Shown here piece by piece: positions 22,757 to 33,814 of a stretch of 64,000 nt of DNA. Below the pieces are notes generated by a model. It had not been told where the DNA came from. It did not search any database and worked only from the letters and a program-made list of their open reading frames with translations. The DNA is from Desmodesmus armatus (Eukaryota > Chlorophyta > Chlorophyceae > Sphaeropleales > Scenedesmaceae): assembly GCA_007449985.2 (NCBI GenBank), contig VIIQ02000641.1, positions 174,837 to 238,836 of the forward strand, in the 5' to 3' direction. A program made the translations under genes and the position numbers. The first letter of the stretch is position 1, and each line of letters opens with the position of its first letter.

Positions 22757-23167
22757 TTGCTGAGGCGCGATGAGGTAGCCGGGGTTTGGCAACAGCTGAT
22801 CAGTGTGATCAACAGCAGCAGCAACGTGGGCAGTGGCAGGCGGTTCATGCAGCGCATATGCAAAGCTTTTCAGGTTTTAAGATGTTTATGCTGGCCTGCT
22901 ACACCTGCTGCTGAGCTCCTGGATACATATTGTGGGGGCAAGCAAGCACCAGACACACCCAAGTCCCCTGCTACTAGCACCAGGCCCAAACGTCAACGTG
23001 CCACTGCAGCAGCTGTTGGCTCACAGCACATACCCCAAAGTTGCAAGTTGGAGCGGTTTTGCAGGACACAGCTGGGACTACATGCATGCCTGCCCCTCCT
23101 CTCCCAAACCACAAGCACACTGCTCCCTTGGGTGCTGCCCAACAGCAAGCAGCGGCGCCTAAAGTAG
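22757..23167 (+). CDS. Hypothetical ORF, 136 aa
   Basis: I do not recognise it. It starts with ATG; MLRRDEVAGVWQQLISVINS is a helical start, followed by a Pro/Thr/Arg-rich basic middle and a Leu-rich end. Composition is less repeat-driven than the neighbouring frames. There is no flanking promoter or homologous copy here. It could be an exon of a spliced gene or chance. Confidence 0.2.
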   Translation: MLRRDEVAGVWQQLISVINSSSNVGSGRRFMQRICKAFQVLRCLCWPATPAAELLDTYCGGKQAPDTPKSPATSTRPKRQRATAAAVGSQHIPQSCKLERFCRTQLGLHACLPLLSQTTSTLLPWVLPNSKQRRLK

Positions 23168-23500
23168 CTGAAACAAAAAATGTGACATAGATCATGATGA
23201 AGACGTCATGTTGGCTGCTGCAGCTACATAAGCCTGAATGCCAGGCTGCACCCCACTTCCAAACTTTGCCCTGGTTGAGGCCTGAGCACCAGCTGGCTGC
23301 TCGAGTCTGGGGTTCCAGAATGTTCTGAGAGCTTTACAAATTCATTTTGGCTTGCTGTTCTGAGGCTGCAGCTGCTGCTACGCCCTGGAAGGCTTGCAGC
23401 TGGCGATGGCATCTGCAGTAGCATCGGTACAGGCTATGCCCATGCCCATGATTGATTGAAATAAGAATGATACGTCTGCTAGTGATTTTACAACGCTGCT

Positions 23501-23761
23501 GTGCGTGCGCACAGGGATCATCTGCTCGCTACTGCAGGTGCTGTGCTGCTGAGAGCAGTAAGGCTCAAACGGAGACTAGTGAACCTTTCCAGGCTGAAGC
23601 AGGCCTTCAAAAACGATCGAACAGACATAGAGACGTGTTTGCATGGTTGCCAGACCATCATACGCCTGATGCTGGCTTACTGTGGCAAAAACGTGCTTCT
23701 TTCTGCAACATCGAAGTATGAAAAATGTGCGTCCTTATCGGCTGCAAGCACGCCAGTGTGA
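23501..23761 (+). CDS. Hypothetical ORF or exon fragment
   Basis: Not recognised. The frame reads LLRAVRLKRRLVNLSRLKQA, then FKNDRTDIETCLHGCQTIIR, like a basic amphipathic helix pair. It follows a possible acceptor (GTGCGCACAG at about 23516). It may be a fragment of an old gene or element. Confidence 0.2.
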   Translation: MRAHRDHLLATAGAVLLRAVRLKRRLVNLSRLKQAFKNDRTDIETCLHGCQTIIRLMLAYCGKNVLLSATSKYEKCASLSAASTPV

Positions 23762-24035
23762 CAATGTGTCATCATTACTCATCCTAATGTTTGGCGCGCA
23801 GGCCCCGGAGATGGTTCCTAACAAAGTTTAAAAGTAGATCTTAGCCAATTTGACCCCTCAGCTGCTGCTAGGGGGCCGCACCGAGGCAGCCAACCCACCC
23901 CAGCTACTGCCTATGGTACCAGTACTGTACTGCCAAGAGCGCAGGCCCAGGCAGAGGGTGCAAAGTGCCGTGGTACAAAAGTAAGCTTTGAGGCATAGAA
24001 GGTTAATACGGACCTACGTTTCCGCCCATCCCTAA

Positions 24036-24412
24036 CTGTGGGTCATTAGTACCCATGGGATTTAGGCCCTCCTTCGGTGGCCTTGTATCGAGCATAGGCT
24101 GAGATCAGGCAACTTTCAGGCGCCCCACATCGTGGTTGCCATTCGCTTCCCCCTCCCACCCTCCCGGTTCGCTGGCAGGGGGGGTTCCTTTTGGTGAAGT
24201 GTGTCCCCTGGTGTTGCCTTGGGTGGTTTGCTGCCACTGCCCCTGTAGGCAGGGCAGCTTGTGTGAGGAAAGGGCCTGCTAGCAGGCCCGCACCCTGGGA
24301 TGGTGTGCTCATGAGATGGGGCACCGCTGTGCAGCACAGGCGCACTGTCGCCCAGGTGCCCCGAAACACGTAGAGTGGTGTTGTAACAGTCACAGTCAGC
24401 AAGCACAGACCA
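24036..24412 (+). mobile_element. Short DIRS derivative (left end joined to right end)
   Basis: 24038-24136 matches the left end of the DIRS element at 16690-16790 (few mismatches). 24216-24412 matches its right end at 21366-21560, including the GGCCTGCTAGCAGGCC core and GTGTTGTAACAGTCACAGTCAGCAAGCACA. About 80 bp between them (24137-24215) is absent from the full element. It has no coding capacity. It is an internal-deletion, non-autonomous copy. Confidence 0.85.
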
Positions 24413-24676
24413 ATCGAAGGCACAAAGGTTATTTTGACGAAGTGACACAGAAACTTTGCTGCGAGGCCCCGAAACTGCCCCACCCCCTGCGGGTACTCAA
24501 AGCTCTTGGATTATCCGTGCCAAGCACCAGGGATAACGGAGCTCGAAGGCCACTGGAACACTGCCTTGGGCGTTTGCCACGCCTGCACATTCCGTCACAG
24601 CTGGGGTGCCGCAAGTCAGGCAGGGTACCATAATCCACCTGTCCCTGAGATATTCATCATGGCGGCATATCAGCAG

Positions 24677-24825
24677 CCCCTCCCCTCCCCTCCCCTCCCC
24701 TCCCCTCCCCTCCCCTCCCCTCCCCTCCCCTCCCCTCCCCTCCCCTCCCCTCCCCTCCCCTCCCCTCCCCTCCCCTCCCCTCCCCTCCCCTCCCCTCCCT
24801 CCCCTCCCCTCCCCTCCCCTCCCCT
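24677..24825. repeat. (TCCCC)n microsatellite
   Basis: About 30 copies of the 5-mer CCCCT with one 4-base unit at about 24798 and a diverged end. The minus strand is GGGGA-rich and could form G-quadruplexes. The Pro/Ser and Gly/Glu/Arg-rich frames across it are artefacts. Confidence 0.95.
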
Positions 24826-25082
24826 GCCCTTCCCAAGACAGTGCCCGGCTTGCAGCACCACCACAGTCTCCCAGATCAACAACACAATGACCATCATGTT
24901 GCTGGTAGCTTTTCTTGAATGCAAGACCAACACAGATTCTTGTCAAATGGCAGACTGCTGCTTTGGGCGTTGAGACAGAATATCAGTCACCCCCAACTAG
25001 CCCCCACACCACTTTACGCCTGGCATTCAGGTCCACCAAAATCCAGCACACCAACACCACACCGTAATTCAACCTGTGTGAA

Positions 25083-25250
25083 AGCATGCACAGCTTCTTG
25101 CTGACTTGCAAATGTGAATGCCTGCACAGCTTCATGCTCACTTTGCATGCACAGCTTCATGCTCACTGTGCATGCACAGCTTCATGCTCACTGTGCATGC
25201 ACAGCTTCATGCTCACTTTGCATGCACAGTTTCATGCTCACTTGCACATG
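25083..25250. repeat. 24-bp minisatellite
   Basis: Five good and one poor copy of a 24-mer (GCATGCACAGCTTCATGCTCACT plus one variable base, G or T). The outer copies are the most diverged. The Cys/Ala/His repeat frames here are products of the tandem array. Confidence 0.9.
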
Positions 25251-27200
25251 GTGTAATTACCATGGCAGCAGATTTCCAGCCCCCCCCCCCCCCCCCCGCA
25301 GCAACATGTGGTTGTCTGTTGTGTTGGGCATAGGTGCACTGCAGCAATGCCCATGAGTCCGGTAATGCAATCCAACCTGCCCTTTATTGCACTTCATGTG
25401 TGGTTGGGTCGCCTGCATGGCAGCCAGTCTCGTGTTGTTGTTGATGCATGTGCTGTTGAGCGGCCACAAGTGGCCCAATCTCTGGGAGGCTGCAAAGCTT
25501 TCCCAGTTTTTGTCTGGGGTGCTGTTTGAGGCACCATTTGGCACCGGCAAGGGGCAGCAGCAGCACACCATCTATACGTGTGTGCAGCAGCTGGACAGCA
25601 GCATCAAAGCCTCTTCCAGTCCTAAAAATCAAGTTTGAAGGGATCGATTCAGCACTAAACGTGTCCTGGGTGCTAGCCGTTCTATGCTGTTGGGTGGCTC
25701 ACCCACGCACTCATGCACCTGAGGTGCATTGACACACTGTGATGTATGTTCAACCGTGCGCCATTCAGACCAGCCAACAAGGCTGTTACAGCTCGATTGG
25801 AGCATTATCAAACCCAACAGGCATTTTCAACCACCTTGCAGCGGCATGGCAGTTCTGGCAAAATCGACCAGCCACATGTGCATCAAGAGGATGTTAGATC
25901 TCCCTCATCGTTGACCGAGGGCTGTGCCTTTGGTCCCCGGCAATTGGGGTATCTTGACTAAGGTGTGTGTGGCCCTGACGGTGGGGTTGCGCCCCCCTTG
26001 AACACCAAACAGAAGTATGTCATATAGCCCTTGAACATTCTGCCGGTCTCGTCGGCCCCTCTGAGGGATTTGCAATTTGCCCCTGCTCTCCTCTGTAAGG
26101 CTGAGCTTGGCCCCAAGTGGGTGCACCTAGGGTCCTGGATCATCGCTTGGGATGTGCAGTGAAGGGCGTCAAAATGAGTGTTTGACGGGAAAGATGCAAG
26201 CGGTGCGCAGTGCATCTCCAGCACCCCATACACACATCGCCTGCGCCGCCCTGACACAAGCTGTTTGGCGGAGCCTATCATAGTACTACCCGGGGCCGTA
26301 TCTCTGGTGGAGAGAATTGTGTCCGGCACCGCAGCTGCCAATGTGGAATGCTTCATGAGAGGGCAGTGGCATTGAGCTGTTGGTTCGGGCTGCAGCTGTG
26401 CTGCCAGTGTTGGCATGGAAGTGCCAGCACAGCCCAGGTAGGTGGCCAAGAAATTAGTGGCCTCAGAGCTGAGGTAGGCGATGTCCTGCAGGCCGCCCCT
26501 GCTGTCCTCCCAACACCACAAGGCTGTGTGGCCACAGTGTGAAGGGTGGGGGCTTAGTGGTGAAGGGGGGTTGCCCGCCTAGTGACGGTAGTGATCTGCA
26601 GCAGGCAGGAGCAGACCAAGGTGAGACATGTGAGTACAGGAGCAGACTTGCAGTTTGGTTGCATATGTAGATATCACTGATATCATATCAGCAGACACCG
26701 GAAGTGGGGGTTGACCGAATTCACTGGGCATGCTGTACAGTCTGACACACCACGCGCTACCGCCCGGGGTGACGACTCAAATGCCACACGCCACAGCAGA
26801 GCAGGATGCGCTGAGACGAGAGAAACTGAAACTGACACTCAGAGTAAAATAGCGGGGTACTGTCAGTTTCTCCCAGCCTGCCATTCTGGCAATCTACCCA
26901 CACCAGGTGATTCTAGCTACAAACTGTCTATGCTGTCCGGTATGTCATGCTTACAATACAATCTAAACCCTAGTACCTGCACCCCCTGCCGCCCCCACCC
27001 CCACCCCCCCGCCCAAAGAAACCATTAACTGTCCGTAAAGGCTCTGTCGATCCGGAAACCCTACTCCAGACACCAAAACCCTATTGCCTACCCAAATCCT
27101 AATACCCTAATACCCCAGCCATGCATCCCTATTTCTTTTGCTGTTGGCGTTGGGAGCCGTAATTGGCCCAGCTCTCTAGTGTCCTAGGTCACTGGTCGCC
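25251..27200. other. ORF-like fragments, no gene identified
   Basis: Poly-C (25280-25297), then several short frames read like protein on one strand or the other. Examples are plus 25387-25638 (GHKWPNLWEAAKLSQFLSGV), plus 25746-25961 (RPANKAVTARLEHYQTQQ) and minus 26521-25958. They do not join through clear splice sites, and none carries a motif I know. Old element or gene debris is the likeliest reading. CCCCACCCCC runs lie at about 26990-27012. Confidence 0.3.
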
Positions 27201-27205
27201 TGGTG

Positions 27206-27394
27206 ATGTATTGCTTGTTTTTCTTTCTTGTTTTGCTGCTAGCAGCATGCTGCATGGGCAATGAACCTGGCCGAGACGCGTGCAATGATGATGAAGATGA
27301 CTTCGCATGCGGACATCATAGCTCATGGATGACAGCTGATGTGATGCACGTGCCAAATTATTGTGATGCAAGCACTAGCAGGCAGCAACTATGA
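27206..27394 (+). CDS. Possible small secreted Cys-containing protein, 62 aa
   Basis: ATG at 27206 gives a textbook signal peptide (MYCLFFFLVLLLAACCMG). A short acidic, Cys-containing mature part follows (ACNDDEDDFACGHHSSWMTA) with a stop at 27392-27394. No family is recognised. Chance hydrophobic starts are not rare in T-rich DNA, and no homologous copy in the window supports it. It could also be exon 1 of a longer gene. Confidence 0.25.
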   Translation: MYCLFFFLVLLLAACCMGNEPGRDACNDDEDDFACGHHSSWMTADVMHVPNYCDASTSRQQL

Positions 27395-28189
27395 CTGGAT
27401 GCACACCCCCACTTCACCCTAATAACCGTATGTGTTTGCATGCGCCGGTGCGCACTGTGTGGGTGATGTGCGATGTTTTGAATGGTATGTCTGGTGGGGG
27501 CGCGTGCAGCTTCTAACTCCCTGGGGCCTGGCAAGGCTTCATTCCTGGCGTTGTGCTTGTGTGGGCAGCTTGCAAGGGAGTGGGGTGGGCTACAGCGCAG
27601 GTGTGTGTTGGTGGTAAGGTGGGGTGGCGTGGGTAGAAATGTGTGATCAAGAGCATCAAGGGCACTCCTTGTACCTGCGATTCGGCTGCCACCCAGTGAG
27701 GGGTGGTAGGTTCAGGTAACAGGGCGCATGTGAGCCATCCATGGGTGGTCGGGGGCAGTTTGGTTGGTGGGGAGATGACGGCAGGGGAATGCGGCTGCGG
27801 TGTTCTGGGCTGTGAGTGGGGGGTGGTTGTGGCTTGCAATTGGCCATTATTGGTACCGTCAGGTGTGCCTGACCTCTCACAACCCACTAGGTGCATGTCC
27901 TGCACCTGCTTGCGCGCCGCTGCTGTGGCGTCCTCTCCTTCCTCGCTGTGGTGGGGCTCAGCGGCGGCTACTGTGGCCATGACAGCTGCTGTGGAGTCTT
28001 CCATAGAGACTGGGGGCTGTTTGCTGGGGTTCCCTGCGGGTAGTGTGTCGGCTGCTACAACAGCCATGCGCATGCTGCGGCAGCGGCTGGGCCTGGCGCT
28101 GTCAGCAGCAATTGGTGCTCTGCTGCACCGCGGCCGCGAGGCTCCTTTTTAGCAGGGTTGGTTCCCGCTGTGGGGCTCGCCTGCATTGC

Positions 28190-28411
28190 TCAGTGCTCCT
28201 TGGCGCTGGGCGGTTGCTCCATGATGCGCTTCAGGAAGAATGAGTCAGCCAGCAGCGACTGCAGGATGGTGCCGGGTGGGGGGCCGTTTGCTAGTGCTGT
28301 CCCTGCATGTCCACCAAGCAGGGAATGCCTAAGGAACTCAGTAACCAGGTGCGAGCGCAGGACCTGCGCCTTTGTGTACGTACACTGGATGGGGTCGTCA
28401 AAATTGTAGAG
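28190..28411 (-). pseudogene. C-terminal coding segment of an unknown protein
   Basis: Without a start codon, this open stretch reads YNFDDPIQCTYTKAQVLRSH, then LVTEFLRHSLLGGHAG, GTILQSLLADSFFLKRIMEQ and PPSAKEH, then stop (28190-28192). It looks like genuine protein. Directly upstream in the same phase a TGA (28412-28414) separates it from the longer frame 29095-28412 (VYKAAKVEVEELQAAHTAVQ at its start). So this is either a gene with a nonsense change or an exon whose acceptor I cannot see. No domain is recognised. Confidence 0.35.
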
Positions 28412-29099
28412 TCATCCAGCCGTACGCAGCTGCGGTGCAGGTGCTGGACAATCTGTTGAGGCGATGTCGTCAGCCTGGGGGTTACTGCCAGGGATCTGGG
28501 GTCGTCCAGAGAACAGGAAGCCTGTACTGCTCAGACGGCATCCAAAGCTGTGGGGGCTCGACCGGTGGCATTCTCCACGTACTGGTTGTTTAAGCCCAGG
28601 TTGGGGGTGGGGAGTCAGGGATAGGCGGGCCATGATGTCCACCCGGTCGGGCCGAGCTTGATGCTCATGGCATCGCCCACTTGATGCCCACCAGGCCGCC
28701 TCTGGCATACAACTGTGGGGCGGTGGCCAGTATGCGGCATGGGATGCTAGCATGTGTGCATATGGCCACGTCCGACGCATCTGCATCTGCCTCTGTGATG
28801 CTGTTGGAGTCCTTGCCGCCAATCTTGCGGCTGCTAGCGCCAGGTGAGAGGGCACGCTGCGCAAGACTGCGGCTGCTGCCTGTGCTGTGATCTGCACTGC
28901 GGTGTGAGCGGCCTGAAGCTCTTCCACCTCCACCTTGGCTGCCTTGTACACGTGCCCACACGCCGGTTTCAGCAGCAGGCGGCACATGTTTGCTGTGCCC
29001 AAATGAGCTCTTAGCCAATTTTTAATGCTATTGTGGGAAGGTCTTGCGCGCATGAAGGATACACATACATGTAAGTTGGTCAATTTGTTATACATTGTG

Positions 29100-29636
29100 T
29101 TATTGTTGTGGCTGCAGTACGCGCCGCTGAGCTAACCTGCAAGCGGCTGTTGTTCTGCGCAGGTCAGCGAAGGGCTCTGACCAGGGTGCACCGCAGTCGG
29201 CGGCCGTGCACCGCACTGTCTCCAAAGGATCCTCCTCTCCAAGGATACTTTGTAGTTGTCTCAGCCCGTCGCACTGGTACCGTGCGTGTGCTGCAGCCTC
29301 ACTGAGGTAAGTTACCTCTTCAGCAGTTGTGCTGCAAAGTCTTGTCAGCCTTGCCAGACAGCATGTTGCTGGCTTGGGTATCCCTTGTTGTTGCTCCAGT
29401 CTTACCTCAATCACGTGTGGGTTCTTATGAGCATTTGTTGCAGCCCCAGCACTGCAGCATTCATGATCAGCACTGCTGGCAGCGACCCTTGCTAGGCTGC
29501 AGGTCCACCTCCTGCTGCGCACATCGTTTAGGAAGCCGTTGATCATGGCCATACTGGGGGCGTACCCGATAATATATGTGGCACAAGCGACGTCTTGTGG
29601 AATATGCTGTTGACTAGATTCAGCTTCCTTTATCAC
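29100..29636 (-). CDS. Hypothetical ORF, 178 aa, possible exon
   Basis: Not recognised. The frame reads MAMINGFLNDVRSRRW near the start and EEVTYLSEAAAHARYQCDGL followed by RQLQSILGEEDPLETVRC later, with even codon use. It is on the same strand as, and upstream of, the segments at 29095-28190, so they may once have been one gene. The spacing and frames do not join cleanly. Confidence 0.3.
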   Translation of the reverse strand: MIKEAESSQQHIPQDVACATYIIGYAPSMAMINGFLNDVRSRRWTCSLARVAASSADHECCSAGAATNAHKNPHVIEVRLEQQQGIPKPATCCLARLTRLCSTTAEEVTYLSEAAAHARYQCDGLRQLQSILGEEDPLETVRCTAADCGAPWSEPFADLRRTTAACRLAQRRVLQPQQ

Positions 29637-29639
29637 AGG

Positions 29640-31504
29640 AGGAAACGGGTTCTATGGAGGGCAGCAAGTGTCTGCTTGGATGTATAAAAGTGCATTGGGG
29701 CAGCTAGATACTACAGTTTTACGAAGCTACAGGAGCACCGTGTGCAGTTGATGCCAGGCAGAGGGTGTGGGCAGCGTGCAGGCATCGATGGTGTCAGTTA
29801 GCAGGTAGTGCCCCTGTACGTACATGGGCTGGTATACCAGCCAATCAAGGTGGCATTTGTTTGCCTGTGAGACTAATATACTGGGTATTGTTTGTGTTTT
29901 TGCAGGTGATTCCAATCTCAGATCTCGCGGTGGTGGCAGCAGCAGTGCACACCGTGCTCGGGGATGCTGGCTGGTGGTGCACAAGCAACGATGCTGGCAT
30001 TGGCCACCCCACACATGGTCGCGGGCAAGTCACAAGGGTACAGATATAATCAGACCAGGGCTGTGACACAGCCAGCCGGCACTTTGCAAATCACTCGTAA
30101 GCTGGGTCAGAAGCTGTCAGCTGTGGCAACTTCTGTGTGTTGCACATGTGGAGTACGTGTAAAACATGTATGTGTGTGCGTGGGTGGGTTCTAGTGTGGC
30201 AGAACCATTGTTGAGTGTGTGCCTTTCCAGTATACCCAAGCACTAATTACTTGGTGTACTTGCACTGCCCTCTTGACTGGTTTTGTTTGCTCTTGTTTTG
30301 CAATGGATTGTGCTGCCCCCGCATGTTTGCGCATTTTCGTGTGGCTGCTGCTGACGGGCCAGCAGCTTGACAACTTCCCCAATTTGCAGTAATGGTCAAG
30401 CAGCACCATGGTGAGTTCAAACTGATCCTTTCAACCCCGGACGTGTATGGATGCCGCCCACCCAAGGCACTCCAGCATTTGTGGTGGTGCATGTAGTGCC
30501 ACCTGGCATGTAGTTGCCACGCTGGAGGAGCTGAGCGTCGTGCAGAAGCTGGGGAAAGAGCCGTTGACCAAAACTTGGCCAGCGCACTCCCCTGCAAGGA
30601 ACAACCACTGTCACCCATGCAGCACCGGCAGCAACAGCCTCTGCGCTGAGGCACAGGGCAGCAAAAGCCATAACAATGAGGATGACTACAAACTGCGGCC
30701 TCAGTGAATGCAGCAGATCCGCTCAATGCAGCCAAACTTGTCCAACGTCATATAACTCTGGCTGAATCCGCATCAGGATGGTACCATGACTTCTCTCAGC
30801 TTGTTGAGCGCATGGTATCGAGGTATGAGGGATGTGTGCCTCCAGGTGCAGGATGGTGACTTTGGCTACACCCCCGTCCCTGAGGCATTATGATCCAATA
30901 ATAGTTGGTTCTATGGGTACAGGTTTGGTTCACCACACTTTGCGCCATCTGACAAAGTGTCTTGCTGCCACTACCAACAGTGGTCTGCACAGCAGAGTGG
31001 GATCCGGATCCTTGAGGGCATTCCCCCCATGCTAGACTCCACGCTCGACCGTGGTATGTGGCAGGATTACCCTGCCTATGTCCGTTGATCTGCGTGGATT
31101 TCTTGCAGCAAGTTATGCTATTTGGCCTGTTTCCGTGTGGCTGCACATGAAGTTGAGACCATGAAGTGGGAGTACCAATTGACGGAGTGATTATGTGATT
31201 ATGTGATGCAGGGGTTGGAGACTGATTGCACATGACTGCTGAACGGAGTGTCTATGCCCTTGTTTGGCAGCATGTGATCAACTGGCAGCTATCATATTGC
31301 AGTGCGGCGTGAGCAACCTGACAGACTCAGGGCTCAGGAAGCCTTACTTGACAGGCCGTGTAGCTCTTTGACATAGGAGTGACGGCCCTAACCCCAAACC
31401 GTGTGACATGCATGCTGATTCTTGTGCTGTCCCCTCACCAGTAACCCCTTAGCCACCACGTAAATGTGGATGGGTTGAAGTTATTCAGGGTTACTCAACA
31501 TAGC
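29640..31504. other. Intergenic, no gene seen
   Basis: Frames on both strands are short and without motifs (for example minus 30735-30247, Cys/Ser-rich). The stretch next to 31504 is probably the 3' UTR of the minus-strand glycosyltransferase gene. Confidence 0.35.
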
Positions 31505-32797
31505 TCACGTGCAGGTTCCTGCAAAGCTGCTGTTGCACCGTGCATAGCACTCCCACAACCTCATCTTGCATGGCGTCCCACCGCCCATCCACCAACCAAC
31601 ATCGCTGAACCCTGAACGACTCATGACTAGGCAAGTTGCTCTTGCCATCAGGTTAAGATCAACAAACGACGACATGTGTGCATCAAACCCACTCTGCTGT
31701 GTAGCGAGTGCGGTATGCACGGCACTGTAAGAAGGGGACACAACATTTGCAAGCCTTCCCTGCTGAACGAAGCTCCGGACCCAACTATGGTCTGCCAGCA
31801 ATAGCAGTGGAGTAGAGGAAGGCCCTGAAACAGCAAGTCCAGACTCTGTGGCCAACCCAGTGCCACAGGAAATAGCCAGCATGAAATTCTCAAGTGCATC
31901 AACGTGCTGTGCCATTCTGTTGATGACTTCTGTCTCCCCTGCTAGCTTCCCCAGACGCAGATGTACTGCAGAATAAGGGAGCTTGGTGCTCCCAGCACCA
32001 TATTTTGGGTAGAGAGCCGCAAGCTGGAGGTTTGTCAGCTGCTGCACTTGTACAGAAGGCTTGAAAAGGAACCTGAACATGCAAACACTGGCGTAGTCTA
32101 GGGTCCCTTTCAAAGGCGGGCAGACGCCGCACTGCGCCTCTGCTCTTGTATTGCCACGGATCACCAGAAATGTCTTGTTGCTGGGGTTGTGTGAAAACAG
32201 AGTATTGTTGGGAAATGTCTTGTGAAGGTGAGGAACACCCATGATATGCACATCTGGGTTGCTTGTCAGTGCGTTATCGGGACCCAGCAATGCCTGTGCT
32301 GGTGTGCCATCCCAAGTCCAGTCAATGCCTGACCCAGGAACCAGGAAATCTGTCAAAGTGCCTGGGTTCTCCCAACGAAGCAGCAGCACACGTTGAAGGC
32401 CGGCTGCAACTCTCAATGCGTACATGAAGCCTCGCAAGTAATCACCAATGCCCAGCTGGGCTTGTGCAACTTCAGCGATCAAGTACTGGGCTCCAGGTGT
32501 TCCTCGATGAGCCTGATGCCATGCCTCGTAGTCCAATAACCATTTTGGGCACTGAGACCTGTTGAAGTGGTCTACAGCAGGACCCAATGAATGTGAATGT
32601 GATGAAGGCGTCGTGGATCCCAGCTTGTGATAGCCAGTAGTCGATCTTGGCACCTCCAGCCTAACATTTTGAACGTACGTGATATGGTTTGAGTTTACCC
32701 AAAACGTCAAGAGCAGCACCAGTGTCAACAGGATCAAACACGCCGGCTTCCGCTGGAGGTTGCTGCCCAATGCCCTAGCTGCACCACTCTTCCACAT
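31505..32797 (-). CDS. Golgi type II membrane glycosyltransferase-like protein (fucosyltransferase-like), intronless copy
   Basis: About 430 residues from ATG at 32797. The frame is open further up to 32836, but a CAG acceptor-like site (TTATGTGCAG) lies there, so a 5' UTR intron is possible. A single membrane segment (ACLILLTLVLLLTFWV) follows a short basic cytosolic tail, giving type II topology. The lumenal part has blocks typical of GT37/POFUT-like folds: LGIGDYLRGFMYALRVAAGL, LLLRWENPG, YSAVHLRLG (His/Arg acceptor-sugar-nucleotide site type), and MSRSGFSDVGWWMGG. Possible N-glycosylation sites include NRS and NNT. Its closest relative in the window is the gene at 43770-45360, which has an intron where this one has CMFRFLFK unbroken. 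Donor sugar and substrate are unknown. Confidence 0.75.
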   Translation of the reverse strand: MWKSGAARALGSNLQRKPACLILLTLVLLLTFWVNSNHITYVQNVRLEVPRSTTGYHKLGSTTPSSHSHSLGPAVDHFNRSQCPKWLLDYEAWHQAHRGTPGAQYLIAEVAQAQLGIGDYLRGFMYALRVAAGLQRVLLLRWENPGTLTDFLVPGSGIDWTWDGTPAQALLGPDNALTSNPDVHIMGVPHLHKTFPNNTLFSHNPSNKTFLVIRGNTRAEAQCGVCPPLKGTLDYASVCMFRFLFKPSVQVQQLTNLQLAALYPKYGAGSTKLPYSAVHLRLGKLAGETEVINRMAQHVDALENFMLAISCGTGLATESGLAVSGPSSTPLLLLADHSWVRSFVQQGRLANVVSPSYSAVHTALATQQSGFDAHMSSFVDLNLMARATCLVMSRSGFSDVGWWMGGGTPCKMRLWECYARCNSSFAGTCT

Positions 32798-32839
32798 GTA
32801 CGCAGCTTTGCACACCTGCACATAACAGCAGAGCACGCA

Positions 32840-33500
32840 GTATCCTTACAGGGCAACCCCAGCTTGCGACTTGAGTTTCGCATCTCTTGAAGTTTGTTTG
32901 CTGGTCATGTGCAATGCAAACTCACCTCTGACAACCGACCGGGGCGAAAGTGTTCTCCAGCGTGCGTTCTCGACCTCCGTGGCTCTGGTTCTCTTTCCAA
33001 CAGGTACCTTCGAGACATACACAAACCGGAGATGTTCGGAATTGGTAGTACTCACGAGCAAACCTTGACGATGTGATCCGCGCCCTTGTGTATCAGGAGC
33101 CTGGGTGGCAGCCGTAACGGGTCCATAGTAAAATGATCGGTTGCGGTTTTAGGGGAGGCAGGTGTCGGCGACTCAGCGTGTGCCTTTTCATGGCTTTTGG
33201 GGTACGTGCAGCAATTTCACTGTATTGTGAGATATACAGTTTTTTACAGGAACAGGAAACGCTGGACGGCAGGCAGCAGCAGCTGCTGCAGATCACTTGT
33301 TGTGGGACCCCAGCTGGCTGCTTTCAAGGCTGACTGCGGGGTTTCCTGATGAGAAACGCCCTCCATAATAATGGAGCAGAGTCAACAGTAGTGCCAGGCC
33401 CGTCTATGGGGTGCATCAGCTGCTCCAGCAGTGCTCCAGCACTGGCAGACCACCCTTGTCACCTTATCTCATGAAAGTGGAGGTTTGGGGATGTGAAACA
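32840..33500. other. Upstream of the glycosyltransferase gene
   Basis: It should hold the promoter of the minus-strand gene. No TATA box or repeat stands out. The plus frame 33133-33333 (YCEIYSFLQEQETLDGRQQQ) reads a little like protein but has no support. Confidence 0.3.
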
Positions 33501-33546
33501 CTATTGAAATATACATTATTGAAATATACATTATCGAAATATACAA
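33501..33546. repeat. 15-bp tandem repeat, three copies
   Basis: Three units of TATTGAAATATACAT (the last with TATCGAAATATACA), directly next to the left end of the inverted-repeat element at 33557. Confidence 0.85.
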
Positions 33547-33556
33547 GAGAAAGTTC

Positions 33557-33798
33557 TAAGGGTAACGTTTATTTGAAGCTGATACACCGGGTTTGTCTGT
33601 GTCAGGGATGGAGTTGCTCCCCTAAAGTGCTCCTTGCTCACCCCCCCTCCCAGCACTGTTTTGACTGCGGATCAGGCTAGATCAGGCCGGTTCCCAGTTG
33701 CTACCCCCACCTGAGCTGCCCTAAACTGTGCTTTCGCTCCCCGCTCCCCCCCGGTCAGACGAACAGGGTGTATCAGCTTCAAAAAAACGCTACCCTAA
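33557..33798. mobile_element. MITE-like inverted-repeat element, copy 2
   Basis: The left arm 33557-33595 and right arm 33761-33798 pair over about 38 bases. The core TTTGAAGCTGATACACC is shared exactly, with AGGGTARCGTTT outside it. Interior about 165 bp, C-rich, non-coding, and loosely similar to the interior of copy 1. Same end plan as 76-398 but with a different arm sequence (GAAGCTGATAC instead of GAACCCGGTAC). Confidence 0.65.
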
Positions 33799-33814
33799 AA
33801 ATTGAAGTGCCGTT

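Noticed and set aside
24497..24973. Pro/Ser and Gly/Arg/Glu repeat frames, 149 and 155 aa
   Set aside because: They arise from the (TCCCC)n tract, which is open on both strands.
25083..25250. CRISPR-like array
   Set aside because: The 24-bp units are head to tail with no unique spacers; it is a minisatellite in nuclear DNA of a eukaryote.
27703..28152. 149-aa plus-strand ORF
   Set aside because: The opposite strand is equally open and reads at least as well; neither has a motif, so no call was made.
28412..29636. MutS-like gene suggested by helical segments
   Set aside because: The resemblance was only in composition; no Walker or other MutS motif is present.
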